This document shows, one piece after another, positions 35,654 to 44,650 of a stretch of 64,000 bases of DNA. This DNA comes from an uncultured Parabacteroides sp. (lineage in GTDB: Bacteria; Bacteroidota; Bacteroidia; Bacteroidales; Tannerellaceae). Below the pieces are notes generated by a model, which worked only from the letters and a program-made list of their open reading frames with translations, ran no database searches and had not been told where the DNA came from. The stretch covers positions 1 to 64,000 of the forward strand of contig CASEGC010000015.1 of NCBI GenBank assembly GCA_949287365.1. The letters run 5' to 3'. The stretch's first letter is position 1; every line of letters begins with the position of its first letter. The position numbers and the translations under genes were made by a program.

Positions 35654-37252
35654 ATGATAAGAGAATTGCAATTACGGCTTCTGCCTGAAGAAGCCGCGAG
35701 CGAACAATCGCTTAAGCGAGTGGTGGCTCGTGAGACAGGAGAGGCTTTGGATAACGTTTGTGCCGTCCGGGTGTTGAAACGTTCGATTGACGCACGCCAA
35801 CGGACGATATTCGTCAACGTAAAACTCCGAATTTTCATAAATGAGAATCCGGAAGAGCTAGAATATCGACCGATAGAATATAGGGATGTTTCCGGAAGGC
35901 CTCCCGTAGTTATCGTAGGAGCGGGTCCGGGAGGTTTGTTCGCCGCCCTGCGGTTAATTGAGTTGGGCTTGCGTCCGATTATAGTCGAACGGGGAAAGAA
36001 CGTGCGAGAACGTAAAAAAGATATAGCGTTAATCAGTCGGGAGCACAAGATAAACGGAGAGTCTAATTATTGTTTCGGCGAAGGAGGAGCCGGGGCGTAT
36101 TCGGATGGCAAATTGTATACCCGTAGTAAAAAGAGGGGGCCGGTAGATAAGATATTGAATATATTTTGTCAGCATGGAGCGAGCCCATCCATCCTGTCGG
36201 ATGCCCATCCGCATATCGGAACGGACATACTGCCCCGGGTAATCGAGAACATCCGAGAGCGGATTAAGCATTCCGGCGGCGAGATTCATTTTGAGACACG
36301 AATGGAAGCCTTGATACTCAAGGATGATGAAGTAATAGGTATCGAGACCAATACAGGAGAGACTTTTCGAGGACCGGTGATTCTGGCGACCGGTCATTCC
36401 GCCCGCGATGTCTATTCGTACTTTTACGAGCGACGGTTACCCATCGAGGCGAAAGGCATCGCGGTGGGCGTGCGCCTGGAGCATCCACAGACCTTGATTG
36501 ACCGCATCCAATATCATCGGAAAGAGGGGCGAGGCGATTATCTTCCCGCCGCGGAATATAGCTTCGTGACACAGGTACGGGACCGGGGTGTTTATTCCTT
36601 CTGCATGTGCCCCGGCGGATTCGTGGTGCCGGCGGCAAGCGGCCCCCGGCAGGTGGTCGTGAACGGGATGTCGCCCTCCAACCGCGGCTCGCGCTGGGCG
36701 AACTCCGGCATGGTCGTGGAGATTCGTCCGGAGGACTATCCTTCGTTGGTCGGGCAAGAGAAACTTTTCCTTCAGGACGGAAGGGAAGTGGAGGCGGATT
36801 CTCCTCTGGCTTTAATGGCTTTCCAAGAACGGCTGGAAGAGATTTGCTGGCTTAATGGGAATATGAGGCAGACGGCTCCGGCGCAACGGATGGATGATTT
36901 CGTACGCGGGAAAAATTCGTTTGACCTACCGGTCTCCTCATACGCGCCGGGTTTGTTGGCCTCGCCTTTGCATTTCTGGATGCCGGAATTCATCACGGGA
37001 CGTATGAAGGAGGCTTTCCTGCGGTTCGGGAAGAACGCCAAAGGCTTCTTGACCCACGAGGCGGTCATGATTGGGGTAGAGACAAGGACCTCCGCTCCGG
37101 TGCGTATCCTCCGTGACCGGGAGACGTGCCAGCACGTCACGCTCAGGGGGCTTTTCCCCTGTGGCGAGGGAGCCGGTTACGCGGGCGGTATCGTCTCCGC
37201 CGCGATGGATGGCGAGCGTTGCGCCGAAGGCGTGGCGGCCTTCCTCGCTTAA
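35654..37252 (+). CDS. Uncharacterised FAD-dependent dehydrogenase (COG2509 type)
   Basis: A 532-residue flavoprotein. After about 80 N-terminal residues comes the FAD-binding motif VVIVGAGPGGLFAALRLIE (about 85-103), then ERGKNVRERKKDI, a conserved SNYCFGEGGAGAYSDGKLYT near 140, VILATGHSARDVY near 240, and the C-terminal FAD motif GLFPCGEGAGYAGGIVSAAM near 500. The family is widespread in Bacteroidetes and Firmicutes but its reaction is not established. It lies 62 bp after radA and ends before a strong terminator and array 4. Confidence 0.92.
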   Translation: MIRELQLRLLPEEAASEQSLKRVVARETGEALDNVCAVRVLKRSIDARQRTIFVNVKLRIFINENPEELEYRPIEYRDVSGRPPVVIVGAGPGGLFAALRLIELGLRPIIVERGKNVRERKKDIALISREHKINGESNYCFGEGGAGAYSDGKLYTRSKKRGPVDKILNIFCQHGASPSILSDAHPHIGTDILPRVIENIRERIKHSGGEIHFETRMEALILKDDEVIGIETNTGETFRGPVILATGHSARDVYSYFYERRLPIEAKGIAVGVRLEHPQTLIDRIQYHRKEGRGDYLPAAEYSFVTQVRDRGVYSFCMCPGGFVVPAASGPRQVVVNGMSPSNRGSRWANSGMVVEIRPEDYPSLVGQEKLFLQDGREVEADSPLALMAFQERLEEICWLNGNMRQTAPAQRMDDFVRGKNSFDLPVSSYAPGLLASPLHFWMPEFITGRMKEAFLRFGKNAKGFLTHEAVMIGVETRTSAPVRILRDRETCQHVTLRGLFPCGEGAGYAGGIVSAAMDGERCAEGVAAFLA

Positions 37253-37285
37253 AGAAGATATCAAACGTATTGACACATAGATTAG

Positions 37286-37335
37286 AAAAGAAGCCCGTCC
37301 TCGACGCATGTTTAGTCAAGGACGGGCTTCTTTTT
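37286..37335 (+). terminator. Factor-independent terminator after the COG2509 gene
   Basis: AAAGAAGCCCGTCC pairs perfectly with GGACGGGCTTCTTT around a 19-nt loop and continues into a T-run, 34 bp after the stop. Confidence 0.88.
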
Positions 37336-37464
37336 ATGTTCCAAGGCATATTCAACTCTCGTTACATATTATACGTGAGTTCGATAGAAGAGAAAATAGA
37401 AAAAGACGAGACAAAAAACTCCGGACCTTATAAGAAAAAGTTCGCCACATGCCGATGAATTCTC

Positions 37465-37546
37465 TATCTTTAGCCTAAAGATATGTATCTTTAAGCTGAA
37501 GATATATATCTTTAAGTTGAAGATATGTATCTTTAGGCTAAAGATA
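37465..37546. repeat. Array 4: four 19-bp palindromic units at 21-bp pitch
   Basis: Units are at 37465-37483, 37486-37504, 37507-37525 and 37528-37546. Unit 4 is the exact reverse complement of unit 1, and the flanks CTC and GAG pair as well. It lies in the 435-bp gap between the COG2509 terminator and the promoter of the saccharopine-dehydrogenase-type gene, 79 bp before that -7 element. The remainder of the gap shows nothing else. Confidence 0.95.
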
Positions 37547-37624
37547 GAGTTTTTATCTAAGGGAATAAAACTTTCTTCTATGGCTTTCGCAAGAATTTCT
37601 ATAGAGAGAACCAATAAAAAACCG

Positions 37625-37632
37625 TATATTTG
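37625..37632 (+). promoter_or_regulatory. -7 promoter element (TATATTTG) for the carboxynorspermidine-dehydrogenase-like gene
   Basis: A consensus TAnnTTTG box 56 bp before the ATG at 37688. It excludes longer frames that begin inside array 4. Confidence 0.55.
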
Positions 37633-37687
37633 CCCAGCGGTTGAGAATATCGCGAACAATCTATTAACAAGACTAATTTATCAATAC

Positions 37688-38881
37688 ATGGGAAGAGTAT
37701 TAGTTATTGGCGCGGGTGGAGTAAGTACTGTGGCTGTCAAGAAAATAGCGATGAACGCTGACGTATTCACCGATATCATGGTAGCGAGCCGGACGAAAAG
37801 CAAGTGCGACAAGATAGCCGCCGACATCAAGAACGTAAAGGTAGAAACGGCGCAAGTGGATGCGGACAACGTAGAAGAGCTGGTAGCCTTGTTCAACCGC
37901 TTCAAACCGGAACTGGTAGTGAACCTCGCGTTGCCCTACCAGGATTTGCACATCATGGACGCTTGTCTCGAATATGGTGTCAGCTATCTGGATACCGCCA
38001 ATTACGAGCCACTCGACGAGGCGAAATACCAATACAGCTGGCAATGGGCCTACAAAGACCGTTTCGAGAAAGCTGGACTGACCGCGATTCTCGGATGCGG
38101 GTTCGACCCGGGCGTGACGGGCGTATATACGGCTTACGCGGCTAAGCATCATTTCGACGAGATACGATACCTTGATATCGTGGATTGCAACGCAGGCGAC
38201 CATCACAAGGCGTTCGCCACCAATTTCAATCCGGAAATCAACATCCGCGAGATTACCCAATGCGGCAAGTATTTCGAGGATGACGTGTGGAAAGAGACCG
38301 ACCCGCTGAGCGTACATAAGCCATTGAACTCTCCGAACATCGGACCGAGAGAATCTTACCTGATGTATCACGAGGAACTGGAAAGCTTAACAAAGAATTT
38401 CCCGACCATCCGTCGGGCCCGTTTCTGGATGACTTTCGGACAAGAGTATCTGACCCATTTGCGAGTCATCCAAAATATCGGCATGGCAAGTATCAAGCCC
38501 ATCTTATACAATGGCGTGGAAATCGTACCGATACAATTCTTAAAGGCCGTGCTCCCGAATCCGGGCGACTTGGGCGAGAACTACACGGGCGAAACCTCTA
38601 TCGGATGCCGAATCAAAGGCATCAAAGACGGGAAAGAGCGGACGTATTACGTCTATAATAATTGCAGCCATCACGCGGCATACGTAGAGACCGGAGCGCA
38701 AGGCGTAAGCTACACGACCGGCGTACCGGCGATGATTGGCGCAAAGCTATTCATGAAAGGCGTGTGGAAAAAGCCGGGCGTATGGAACGTGGAAGAGTTC
38801 GACCCCGACCCCTTCATGAAGGAATTGAACGAGCAAGGCTTACCTTGGCATGAGTTGTTCGACGTGGATTTGGAATTGTAA
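37688..38881 (+). CDS. Saccharopine-dehydrogenase-family protein, probably carboxynorspermidine dehydrogenase
   Basis: A 397-residue NAD(P)-dependent enzyme. It starts MGRVLVIGAGGVSTVAVKKI with the Rossmann GxGGVxxV motif and keeps the family segments YLDTANYEPLDEAKY near residue 103 and TAILGCGFDPGVTGVYTAYA near 138. In Bacteroidetes, proteins of this length and pattern are usually carboxynorspermidine (carboxyspermidine) dehydrogenases, which make the carboxylated polyamine precursor of spermidine. True saccharopine dehydrogenase of lysine metabolism is the alternative. bcp follows after 13 bp and then recA, so polyamine, peroxide and DNA-repair genes share a run. Confidence 0.9.
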   Translation: MGRVLVIGAGGVSTVAVKKIAMNADVFTDIMVASRTKSKCDKIAADIKNVKVETAQVDADNVEELVALFNRFKPELVVNLALPYQDLHIMDACLEYGVSYLDTANYEPLDEAKYQYSWQWAYKDRFEKAGLTAILGCGFDPGVTGVYTAYAAKHHFDEIRYLDIVDCNAGDHHKAFATNFNPEINIREITQCGKYFEDDVWKETDPLSVHKPLNSPNIGPRESYLMYHEELESLTKNFPTIRRARFWMTFGQEYLTHLRVIQNIGMASIKPILYNGVEIVPIQFLKAVLPNPGDLGENYTGETSIGCRIKGIKDGKERTYYVYNNCSHHAAYVETGAQGVSYTTGVPAMIGAKLFMKGVWKKPGVWNVEEFDPDPFMKELNEQGLPWHELFDVDLEL

Positions 38882-38894
38882 ACACGATAAATAT

Positions 38895-39353
38895 ATGTCA
38901 ATACAAATAGGAGATAAAGTCCCCGAGGTCTTGGGAACGGACCAAGACGGGAAAGAGGTAAGAATGAGCGATTACAGAGGGAAGAAAGTAGCGCTCTATT
39001 TCTACCCGAAAGACAACACGAGCGGATGTACCGCCGAGGCATGCAGCCTGCGAGACGGCTATCAAGCCCTGCAAGCCAAAGGGTTCGAAGTGATAGGCGT
39101 GAGCAAGGACAGCGCGAAGTCGCACCAAGGTTTTATCCAAAAGCAGAATCTCCCGTTCCGGTTGATAGCTGACACGGAGACGACCCTGCAACAAGCCTTC
39201 GGCGTATGGGCGGAAAAAAAACTGTACGGACGTACCTATATGGGAACGCTCCGTACCACTTTCATCATCGACGAGGAAGGAGTCGTAACCCACATCATCG
39301 GTCCAAAAGAGGTGAAAACGAAAGATCACGCGAATCAAATCCTTAATTTATAA
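38895..39353 (+). CDS. bcp: Thiol peroxidase of the Bcp/PrxQ type
   Basis: A 152-residue cytoplasmic peroxiredoxin that reduces hydroperoxides using thioredoxin. The family signature [20 protein letters not shown] holds the peroxidatic Cys (CTAEAC, about residue 45), with the second Cys five residues later as in Bcp. The conserved TTFIIDEEG is present near residue 120. It starts 13 bp after the preceding stop, and recA starts 7 bp after its own stop. Confidence 0.95.
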   Translation: MSIQIGDKVPEVLGTDQDGKEVRMSDYRGKKVALYFYPKDNTSGCTAEACSLRDGYQALQAKGFEVIGVSKDSAKSHQGFIQKQNLPFRLIADTETTLQQAFGVWAEKKLYGRTYMGTLRTTFIIDEEGVVTHIIGPKEVKTKDHANQILNL

Positions 39354-39360
39354 CACGATT

Positions 39361-40410
39361 ATGGCAAAAGAAGAAAACTTATTCGAAGAAAAGAAAGAAG
39401 ATAGCGGAAAACCGGTAGTCAATCCCGACAAGCTGAAAGCGTTGCGCGCCGCCATGGACAAGATCGAGAAAAACTTCGGGAAAGGTTCTATCATGAAACT
39501 GGGAGACGAGCACATCGAGGATATCGATGTCATCCCAACCGGCTCTATCGGATTGGACGCGGCCCTTGGCGTGGGCGGTTATCCAAAAGGCCGCATCATA
39601 GAAATTTATGGCCCGGAGTCGTCCGGCAAGACCACGTTGGCGATTCATGCGATAGCCGAAGCGCAAAAGGCCGGCGGAATAGCGGCGTTTATCGACGCGG
39701 AGCACGCTTTCGACCGGTTTTACGCCGCGAAATTGGGCGTGGATGTCGAGAACCTGTGGATTTCCCAACCGGACAGCGGGGAGCAAGCGTTGGAAATCGC
39801 GGAACAATTGATTCGTTCTTCGGCGGTGGATATCATCGTGATAGACTCCGTGGCGGCCTTGACCCCCAAGGCGGAATTGGAAGGCGATATGGGAGACAAC
39901 AAAGTGGGCTTGCAAGCCCGCCTGATGTCGCAAGCGTTACGAAAAATGACCTCGGCGATTAGCAAGACCAACACGACCTGCATCTTCATCAACCAATTAC
40001 GCGAGAAAATCGGTGTCATGTTCGGCAATCCGGAGACCACTACCGGAGGTAACGCCTTGAAATTCTACGCTTCCGTGCGTCTGGATATCCGTAGCATCGG
40101 AAAACTCAAAGACGGTGACGAGATTAAAGGCAATCAGGTGCGCGTGAAAGTCATAAAGAACAAGGTGGCGCCTCCTTTCCGCAAAGCGGAATTCGACATC
40201 ATGTTCGGTGAAGGTATCTCACGTTCCGGTGAGATTATCGACTTGGGTACGGAGTTGAATATCATCAAGAAAAGCGGTTCATGGTATAGCTATAACGACT
40301 CGAAACTGGGTCAAGGACGCGACGCCGCCAAGCAATGCGTCAACGATAACCCGGAATTGGCGGAAGAGTTGGCCGGACTCATATTCGAGGCCTTGAAAAC
40401 GGAAAAATAA
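39361..40410 (+). CDS. recA: Recombinase RecA
   Basis: A 349-residue DNA-dependent ATPase for strand exchange and SOS signalling. Walker A is [10 protein letters not shown] near residue 82, Walker B is [12 protein letters not shown] near 160, followed by [19 protein letters not shown], loop L2 [20 protein letters not shown], and the C-terminal [18 protein letters not shown]. No SOS box could be recognised upstream, where bcp ends 7 bp earlier. A 14-bp-unit inverted repeat follows the stop. Confidence 0.98.
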   Translation: MAKEENLFEEKKEDSGKPVVNPDKLKALRAAMDKIEKNFGKGSIMKLGDEHIEDIDVIPTGSIGLDAALGVGGYPKGRIIEIYGPESSGKTTLAIHAIAEAQKAGGIAAFIDAEHAFDRFYAAKLGVDVENLWISQPDSGEQALEIAEQLIRSSAVDIIVIDSVAALTPKAELEGDMGDNKVGLQARLMSQALRKMTSAISKTNTTCIFINQLREKIGVMFGNPETTTGGNALKFYASVRLDIRSIGKLKDGDEIKGNQVRVKVIKNKVAPPFRKAEFDIMFGEGISRSGEIIDLGTELNIIKKSGSWYSYNDSKLGQGRDAAKQCVNDNPELAEELAGLIFEALKTEK

Positions 40411-40412
40411 GT

Positions 40413-40487
40413 GAGTTACGAATGACGAGTTACGAATGACAAACATGTATTTCATAACTCGTCATTCATAATTCGTAATCCACGACT
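40413..40487. repeat. Inverted tandem repeat of a 14-bp unit downstream of recA
   Basis: Two direct copies of GAGTTACGAATGAC (40413-40426, 40427-40440) are followed, after a short loop, by degraded inverted copies (GTCATTCATAATTC, GTAATCCACGACTC). ATGACGAGTTA and TAACTCGTCAT form a perfect 11-bp stem. It may end or protect the recA transcript. Confidence 0.8.
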
Positions 40488-40493
40488 CAAAAG

Positions 40494-41456
40494 ATGTCTT
40501 CAAAGGATAAATATCGTTCTTTATGCGACACGGAGCCAAGCATACCGATTTTTTCCCGCGATTGGTGGCTGGATATCGTTTGCGGGAATGATAAATGGGA
40601 TGTCCTGCTCGTCGAACGAAACGGACGAATCCAAGCGGCTATGCCCCTTTACATTCCAGTTAAAGGAATTATATCAATGCCTCCATACACCCAAAAGATG
40701 GGTCCTTGGCTGGTGGAAAACGCTCCTGACACGAAATACACGGCCCGGCTAACAAAACGACAAAAACTATGCGAAGAGCTCATAAAGAAGTTATCCATTT
40801 CATCTTATTCCAGTTTTCTCCAAAATTTCCATTACGACATCACGGATTGGCTTCCTTTCTATTGGGCGGGATATCAACAAACGACACGTTACACTTATCT
40901 GTTAAATGACCTGAACGACACTGAGAAACTATGGGAGAACATGGCTTCCAATAGCAGAAGGAACATCCAAAAAGCGCGAGAAAAACATCACGTGACCGTA
41001 CGAAAAGGCATATCCATCAACGAATTCATGGCCGTCCAAGCAAAAACGTTCGAGCGACAAGGCTTACGAGTCAAAAAACAAAACGCCAAGATATTGAGAC
41101 ACTTGATTTCCGCTTGCCAAAAGCGAGAGCAAGGCGATATATGGGGCGGATATGATACGGAGGGCCATTTGCACGCCGCAGCGTTCGTGGTTTGGCAAGA
41201 AAGCTCGGCCTATTATCTGGCGGGAGGTGGAGACCCCGTCTATCGTTCTTCCGGAGCGCATAGCCTCGTATTGTGGGAATGTATCCGGCATGTATCCCAA
41301 TTCACGAACCGATTCGACTTCGAAGGCTCGATGCTTCCCGGTGTGGAACGATTTTTCAGGGAATTTGGGGCCATCCAAGTCCCATTCTTCACAATAAGCA
41401 AGGGAAAATTGAGTTTATTAGATAGAGCACGCATCAAATTGAGCAAATGGATATGA
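40494..41456 (+). CDS. GNAT/FemAB-like acyltransferase
   Basis: A 320-residue cytoplasmic protein. The segment LWENMASNSRRNIQKAREKH near residue 143 resembles the substrate-binding helix region of FemAB-like and Acetyltransf_6 proteins. AAAFVVWQESSAYYLAGGGD and SGAHSLVLWECIRHV near 245-270 resemble the acetyl-CoA-binding half. The likely job is to add an acyl or aminoacyl group to a sugar or peptide. It opens a tight operon with two deacetylase-like genes and two glycosyltransferases, which points to surface-polysaccharide modification. The exact acceptor is unknown. Confidence 0.82.
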   Translation: MSSKDKYRSLCDTEPSIPIFSRDWWLDIVCGNDKWDVLLVERNGRIQAAMPLYIPVKGIISMPPYTQKMGPWLVENAPDTKYTARLTKRQKLCEELIKKLSISSYSSFLQNFHYDITDWLPFYWAGYQQTTRYTYLLNDLNDTEKLWENMASNSRRNIQKAREKHHVTVRKGISINEFMAVQAKTFERQGLRVKKQNAKILRHLISACQKREQGDIWGGYDTEGHLHAAAFVVWQESSAYYLAGGGDPVYRSSGAHSLVLWECIRHVSQFTNRFDFEGSMLPGVERFFREFGAIQVPFFTISKGKLSLLDRARIKLSKWI

Positions 41457-42751
41457 AGAATCGCGTCTTGCGCTATATCATACGCTTCCTCGTGGGAGAA
41501 GATATCCCCGGAGAATGGGTGGAGACAATTGGCTACACGGCGGATCCTGACAAGTTCGACCAATACAACGTAGTGATTATCCCATCCGGATTCTTCGATG
41601 AACAAGTTTACGGGAAACAAGCTTCCTTGCCGAAATTGCCGTTGGAGAAAATCGAAGGCATCCCATTCCTGTTCGGGACACCGGAAGTGGAACGAGTGAA
41701 AGCCACCTGGGTCATACATGCGGATATCATCGCGAGCACTTATTTCTTGATATCCCGATACGAAGAGATGCTCCGGCGAGAACTCAGGGACGAACATGGA
41801 CGGTTTCCGGGCAAAGAATCCATTCTATACAAAGCGGGAGCCTTCCATCGACCGATAGTGGACGAATACAGGATATTCCTGCGCCGCTGGCTACGTCAAT
41901 CCAATATCCCCCTTCCCGAAATAGAGCCACGAGCCCGAAAAATATACCTGACTCACGACGTAGACGCGCCTACGCTTTATCGCTCTTGGAAAGGGTTCAT
42001 CCGCTCCATTAAAGCGAGAGGCTTATACAAATCATTAAAAGGAAAATTCGGCCCGCTTGAGGAAGACCCTTATTATACCTTCCCTTGGCTATTCCAACAA
42101 AACGGAACCCTTCGGGATGTGGTGGGAAAAGAACGATACCATTCCATCCTTTTTTTCCGGAGCGGAGGGAAAAGTGGATTCGACAAGCCGCATTACAACC
42201 TAAAGAATAAAGATATACGGCGGTTGATGGAAAACGCCGGCGAACAAGACATGACGATAGGCCTACACGCCAGTTATCAAGCGGGAGCGGACCCCAGCTT
42301 GATAATCAAGGAGAAGAGACGTTTGGAACAAATCACGAAGGGTGAGATACGTTTCAACCGAAATCATTTCCTCGCGAGCCGGGAACCCGAGGACATGGAT
42401 ATTTTGGAAGCCGCCGGTATCACGGATGATTTCACGATGGGCTACGCGGACATAGCCGGATTCCGTTTGGGCACATGCTATCCGGTCCGATGGATTAATC
42501 CTGTCACGAGATGCTTGTCATCCCTTACGCTACATCCTTTGATTATCATGGACAACTCTTTGTCCGAATCCAAATACATGGGCCTAAACCATGACCAGGC
42601 TTTAGCCTATTGCCTGAACTTGGCGGAAGCGGTCAACAAGGTGGGAGGAGAACTGACCTTGCTTTGGCATAACGATACCATCCCAAAGGGAAGTGGAGGC
42701 TATCTGCGCAAATTGTATGTTCAATTGCTAAAAGAGCTCGCAAAAAAATAG
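41447..42751 (+). CDS. Polysaccharide deacetylase-like protein
   Basis: A 434-residue protein whose start overlaps the preceding gene by 10 bp. The first ~160 residues form a separate N-terminal domain. The NodB-like catalytic half starts at KIYLTHDVDAPTLYRSW near residue 165, where HDVD supplies the metal-binding Asp residues, continues with MTIGLHASYQAGADPSLI near 268 (the His motif) and ends with TLLWHNDTIPKG near 405 (a second conserved His). This arrangement is common in Bacteroidetes glycan clusters. Removal of N-acetyl groups from a cell-surface glycan is inferred. Confidence 0.84.
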   Translation: MDMKNRVLRYIIRFLVGEDIPGEWVETIGYTADPDKFDQYNVVIIPSGFFDEQVYGKQASLPKLPLEKIEGIPFLFGTPEVERVKATWVIHADIIASTYFLISRYEEMLRRELRDEHGRFPGKESILYKAGAFHRPIVDEYRIFLRRWLRQSNIPLPEIEPRARKIYLTHDVDAPTLYRSWKGFIRSIKARGLYKSLKGKFGPLEEDPYYTFPWLFQQNGTLRDVVGKERYHSILFFRSGGKSGFDKPHYNLKNKDIRRLMENAGEQDMTIGLHASYQAGADPSLIIKEKRRLEQITKGEIRFNRNHFLASREPEDMDILEAAGITDDFTMGYADIAGFRLGTCYPVRWINPVTRCLSSLTLHPLIIMDNSLSESKYMGLNHDQALAYCLNLAEAVNKVGGELTLLWHNDTIPKGSGGYLRKLYVQLLKELAKK

Positions 42752-42778
42752 GCGACAATAAACTTAAAACCAAGAATA

Positions 42779-43417
42779 ATGACAATTACCGATTACGAGA
42801 ATATATTAATCCTCGCGCCTCATACGGATGACGGGGAATTAGGGGCCGGCGGGACAATCGCCCGACTGACGGAACAGGGAAAAAACGTTACCTATGTGGC
42901 GTTCTCCACCGCGCGGCAATCCGTACCGAAGGACTTCCCGGAAGACATACTGAAAACGGAAGTCACGCGAGCGACCGGCGTATTGGGGATTCCGGCAGGA
43001 AACTTGATAATCCATGATTACGAGGTCCGGAAACTTAATTACGTGCGGCAAGAAATCTTAGAGGATTTAGTCCGATTAAGAAAAACGTCACGCTTCGACT
43101 TGGTTCTCATGCCAAGCCCGCACGACATCCATCAAGACCACGCCACTATCGCCCAAGAAGCGATTAGAGCCTTTAAGAACACGACCCTGTTAGGCTATGA
43201 ATTACCGTGGAACAACCTGACATTCGACAGCCAATGCTTTGTCAAGTTGGAGAAAAGGCATATCGACAAGAAGATAGAGGCGTTGAAGGCCTACCGCTCG
43301 CAAAAAGCGAAAGATTACCTGTCGGAAGACTTCATTCACGCGCTGGCCAAGACCAGAGGCGTACAAGCGGGGCACGCGTTAGCGGAGGCATTTGAGGTTA
43401 TTCGGCTATTTTTATAA
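42779..43417 (+). CDS. PIG-L/LmbE family deacetylase
   Basis: A 212-residue zinc-dependent deacetylase-like protein. The N-terminal motif ILILAPHTDDGELGAGGTIA (about 9-28) is a variant of the AHPDDExxGxGG zinc site, with Thr where Pro is usual. LMPSPHDIHQDHATIAQEA near residue 110 provides the second conserved His cluster (HxDH). Family members remove N-acetyl from GlcNAc-containing small molecules or lipids. It lies 27 bp after the deacetylase-like gene and 3 bp before a glycosyltransferase gene. Confidence 0.88.
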   Translation: MTITDYENILILAPHTDDGELGAGGTIARLTEQGKNVTYVAFSTARQSVPKDFPEDILKTEVTRATGVLGIPAGNLIIHDYEVRKLNYVRQEILEDLVRLRKTSRFDLVLMPSPHDIHQDHATIAQEAIRAFKNTTLLGYELPWNNLTFDSQCFVKLEKRHIDKKIEALKAYRSQKAKDYLSEDFIHALAKTRGVQAGHALAEAFEVIRLFL

Positions 43418-43420
43418 GTT

Positions 43421-44644
43421 ATGGACCGACTGCTGATAGTATGCGATATGTTCCCGCCCGCTTTCGCCCCAAGGATGGGTTATCTGTGCAAATACCTGAA
43501 GCGCATGGGCTGGGAAATCACGGTAATCACCGAATATATACCGGACGAGACGTTCCGGATGCTTTCGGGCAACGCCACGGCGCGTTATGTCAAGTTCTAC
43601 AAGGCCTCGGGGAGTGTCCGGAAACGCCTAGAATGGCTGTGGGTCATGGGATTGGATTTGCTGTTCCATTACAAGGACCGGAAAATCATCCGGGTCGGCT
43701 CCCGATTGCTACGGGCGAACGAATACAGAGGCATATTGTGCAGCACGTACCGCGCGTTTCCCCTGTTCGCGGCGCGGAGGTTGGCCCGGAAGTTCGGCCT
43801 CCCCCTCGTGACGGACTTCCGGGACATCATCGAGCAATACGCCGCGGACGAATATCTCTCGCACAAATTCCGCGCCCTCGCTTGGCTGAAGCCCTACATC
43901 AAAGGCAGGTTGCTGAACGACAGGAACAAGGCGCTGAAAGCGGCGGACGCGGTCACCACCGTATCTCCCTGGCACGTACAGGTACTGAAGCGATATAACC
44001 CGAACGTCGAACTAATCTACAACGGCTTCGACCCGGAGCTGTTCTACCCCGAACGCATCCCCACCCCGCGGTTCACGATCACCTACACCGGACGGCTGCT
44101 CAGTCTGGCTATCCGCGACCCAGAACTGCTGTTCATCGCCGTGGCGAGGCTGGCGGCGGAGGGGACGATAGCCCCGGACACGTTCCGGGTGGTGTGGTAC
44201 ACCGACCCTGAATCGAAAGAAATCATAGAGCGGGAGGCGGGAAGGCACGGCATCGGCGCGTTCATGGAATATCACGATTACGTGCCGGCGGACAAGGTGC
44301 CGCGCCTCCTCAACGAAAGCTCGGTGCTCCTATCCTTGACGAACAAGGCGGGCGACAACGGCCCCAAGGGGTTCATGACCACCAAGTTCTTCGAGTTCCT
44401 CGCCGTGGAGAAGCCCATCCTCTGCGTACGGAGCGACGAATCGTACCTAGCGGAGACCATCCGGAGGTTGAACGCCGGAGTAGCGGCTTCCACGGCGGAC
44501 GAGGCATACGATTTCCTCAAGCGCCATTACGAGGAGTGGAAAGAGAAGGGCTACACCACGGTCGACATCCGCAGGGACAGGCTGGCGGAGTTCTCCCGGA
44601 AGGAGCAAGCCAAACAATTCGCACGTATTTTCGACAAATTATAG
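43421..44644 (+). CDS. Glycosyltransferase, GT4-like
   Basis: A 407-residue GT-B-fold glycosyltransferase. The N-terminal acceptor half begins LLIVCDMFPPAFAPRMGYLC and contains LVTDFRDIIEQYAADEY. The donor half shows ADAVTTVSPWHVQVLKRYNP, VELIYNGFDPELFYP and the C-terminal sugar-nucleotide region FEFLAVEKPILCVRSDESY. Which sugar is moved cannot be told. It starts 3 bp after the PIG-L-like gene. GC content rises along this gene relative to the start of the operon. Confidence 0.9.
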   Translation: MDRLLIVCDMFPPAFAPRMGYLCKYLKRMGWEITVITEYIPDETFRMLSGNATARYVKFYKASGSVRKRLEWLWVMGLDLLFHYKDRKIIRVGSRLLRANEYRGILCSTYRAFPLFAARRLARKFGLPLVTDFRDIIEQYAADEYLSHKFRALAWLKPYIKGRLLNDRNKALKAADAVTTVSPWHVQVLKRYNPNVELIYNGFDPELFYPERIPTPRFTITYTGRLLSLAIRDPELLFIAVARLAAEGTIAPDTFRVVWYTDPESKEIIEREAGRHGIGAFMEYHDYVPADKVPRLLNESSVLLSLTNKAGDNGPKGFMTTKFFEFLAVEKPILCVRSDESYLAETIRRLNAGVAASTADEAYDFLKRHYEEWKEKGYTTVDIRRDRLAEFSRKEQAKQFARIFDKL

Positions 44645-44650
44645 ACCACC

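Noticed and set aside
37369..37659. Minus-strand repeat-peptide frame across array 4, and a similar plus-strand frame at 51995-52237 across array 5
   Set aside because: By-products of the 21-bp period, as for array 1.
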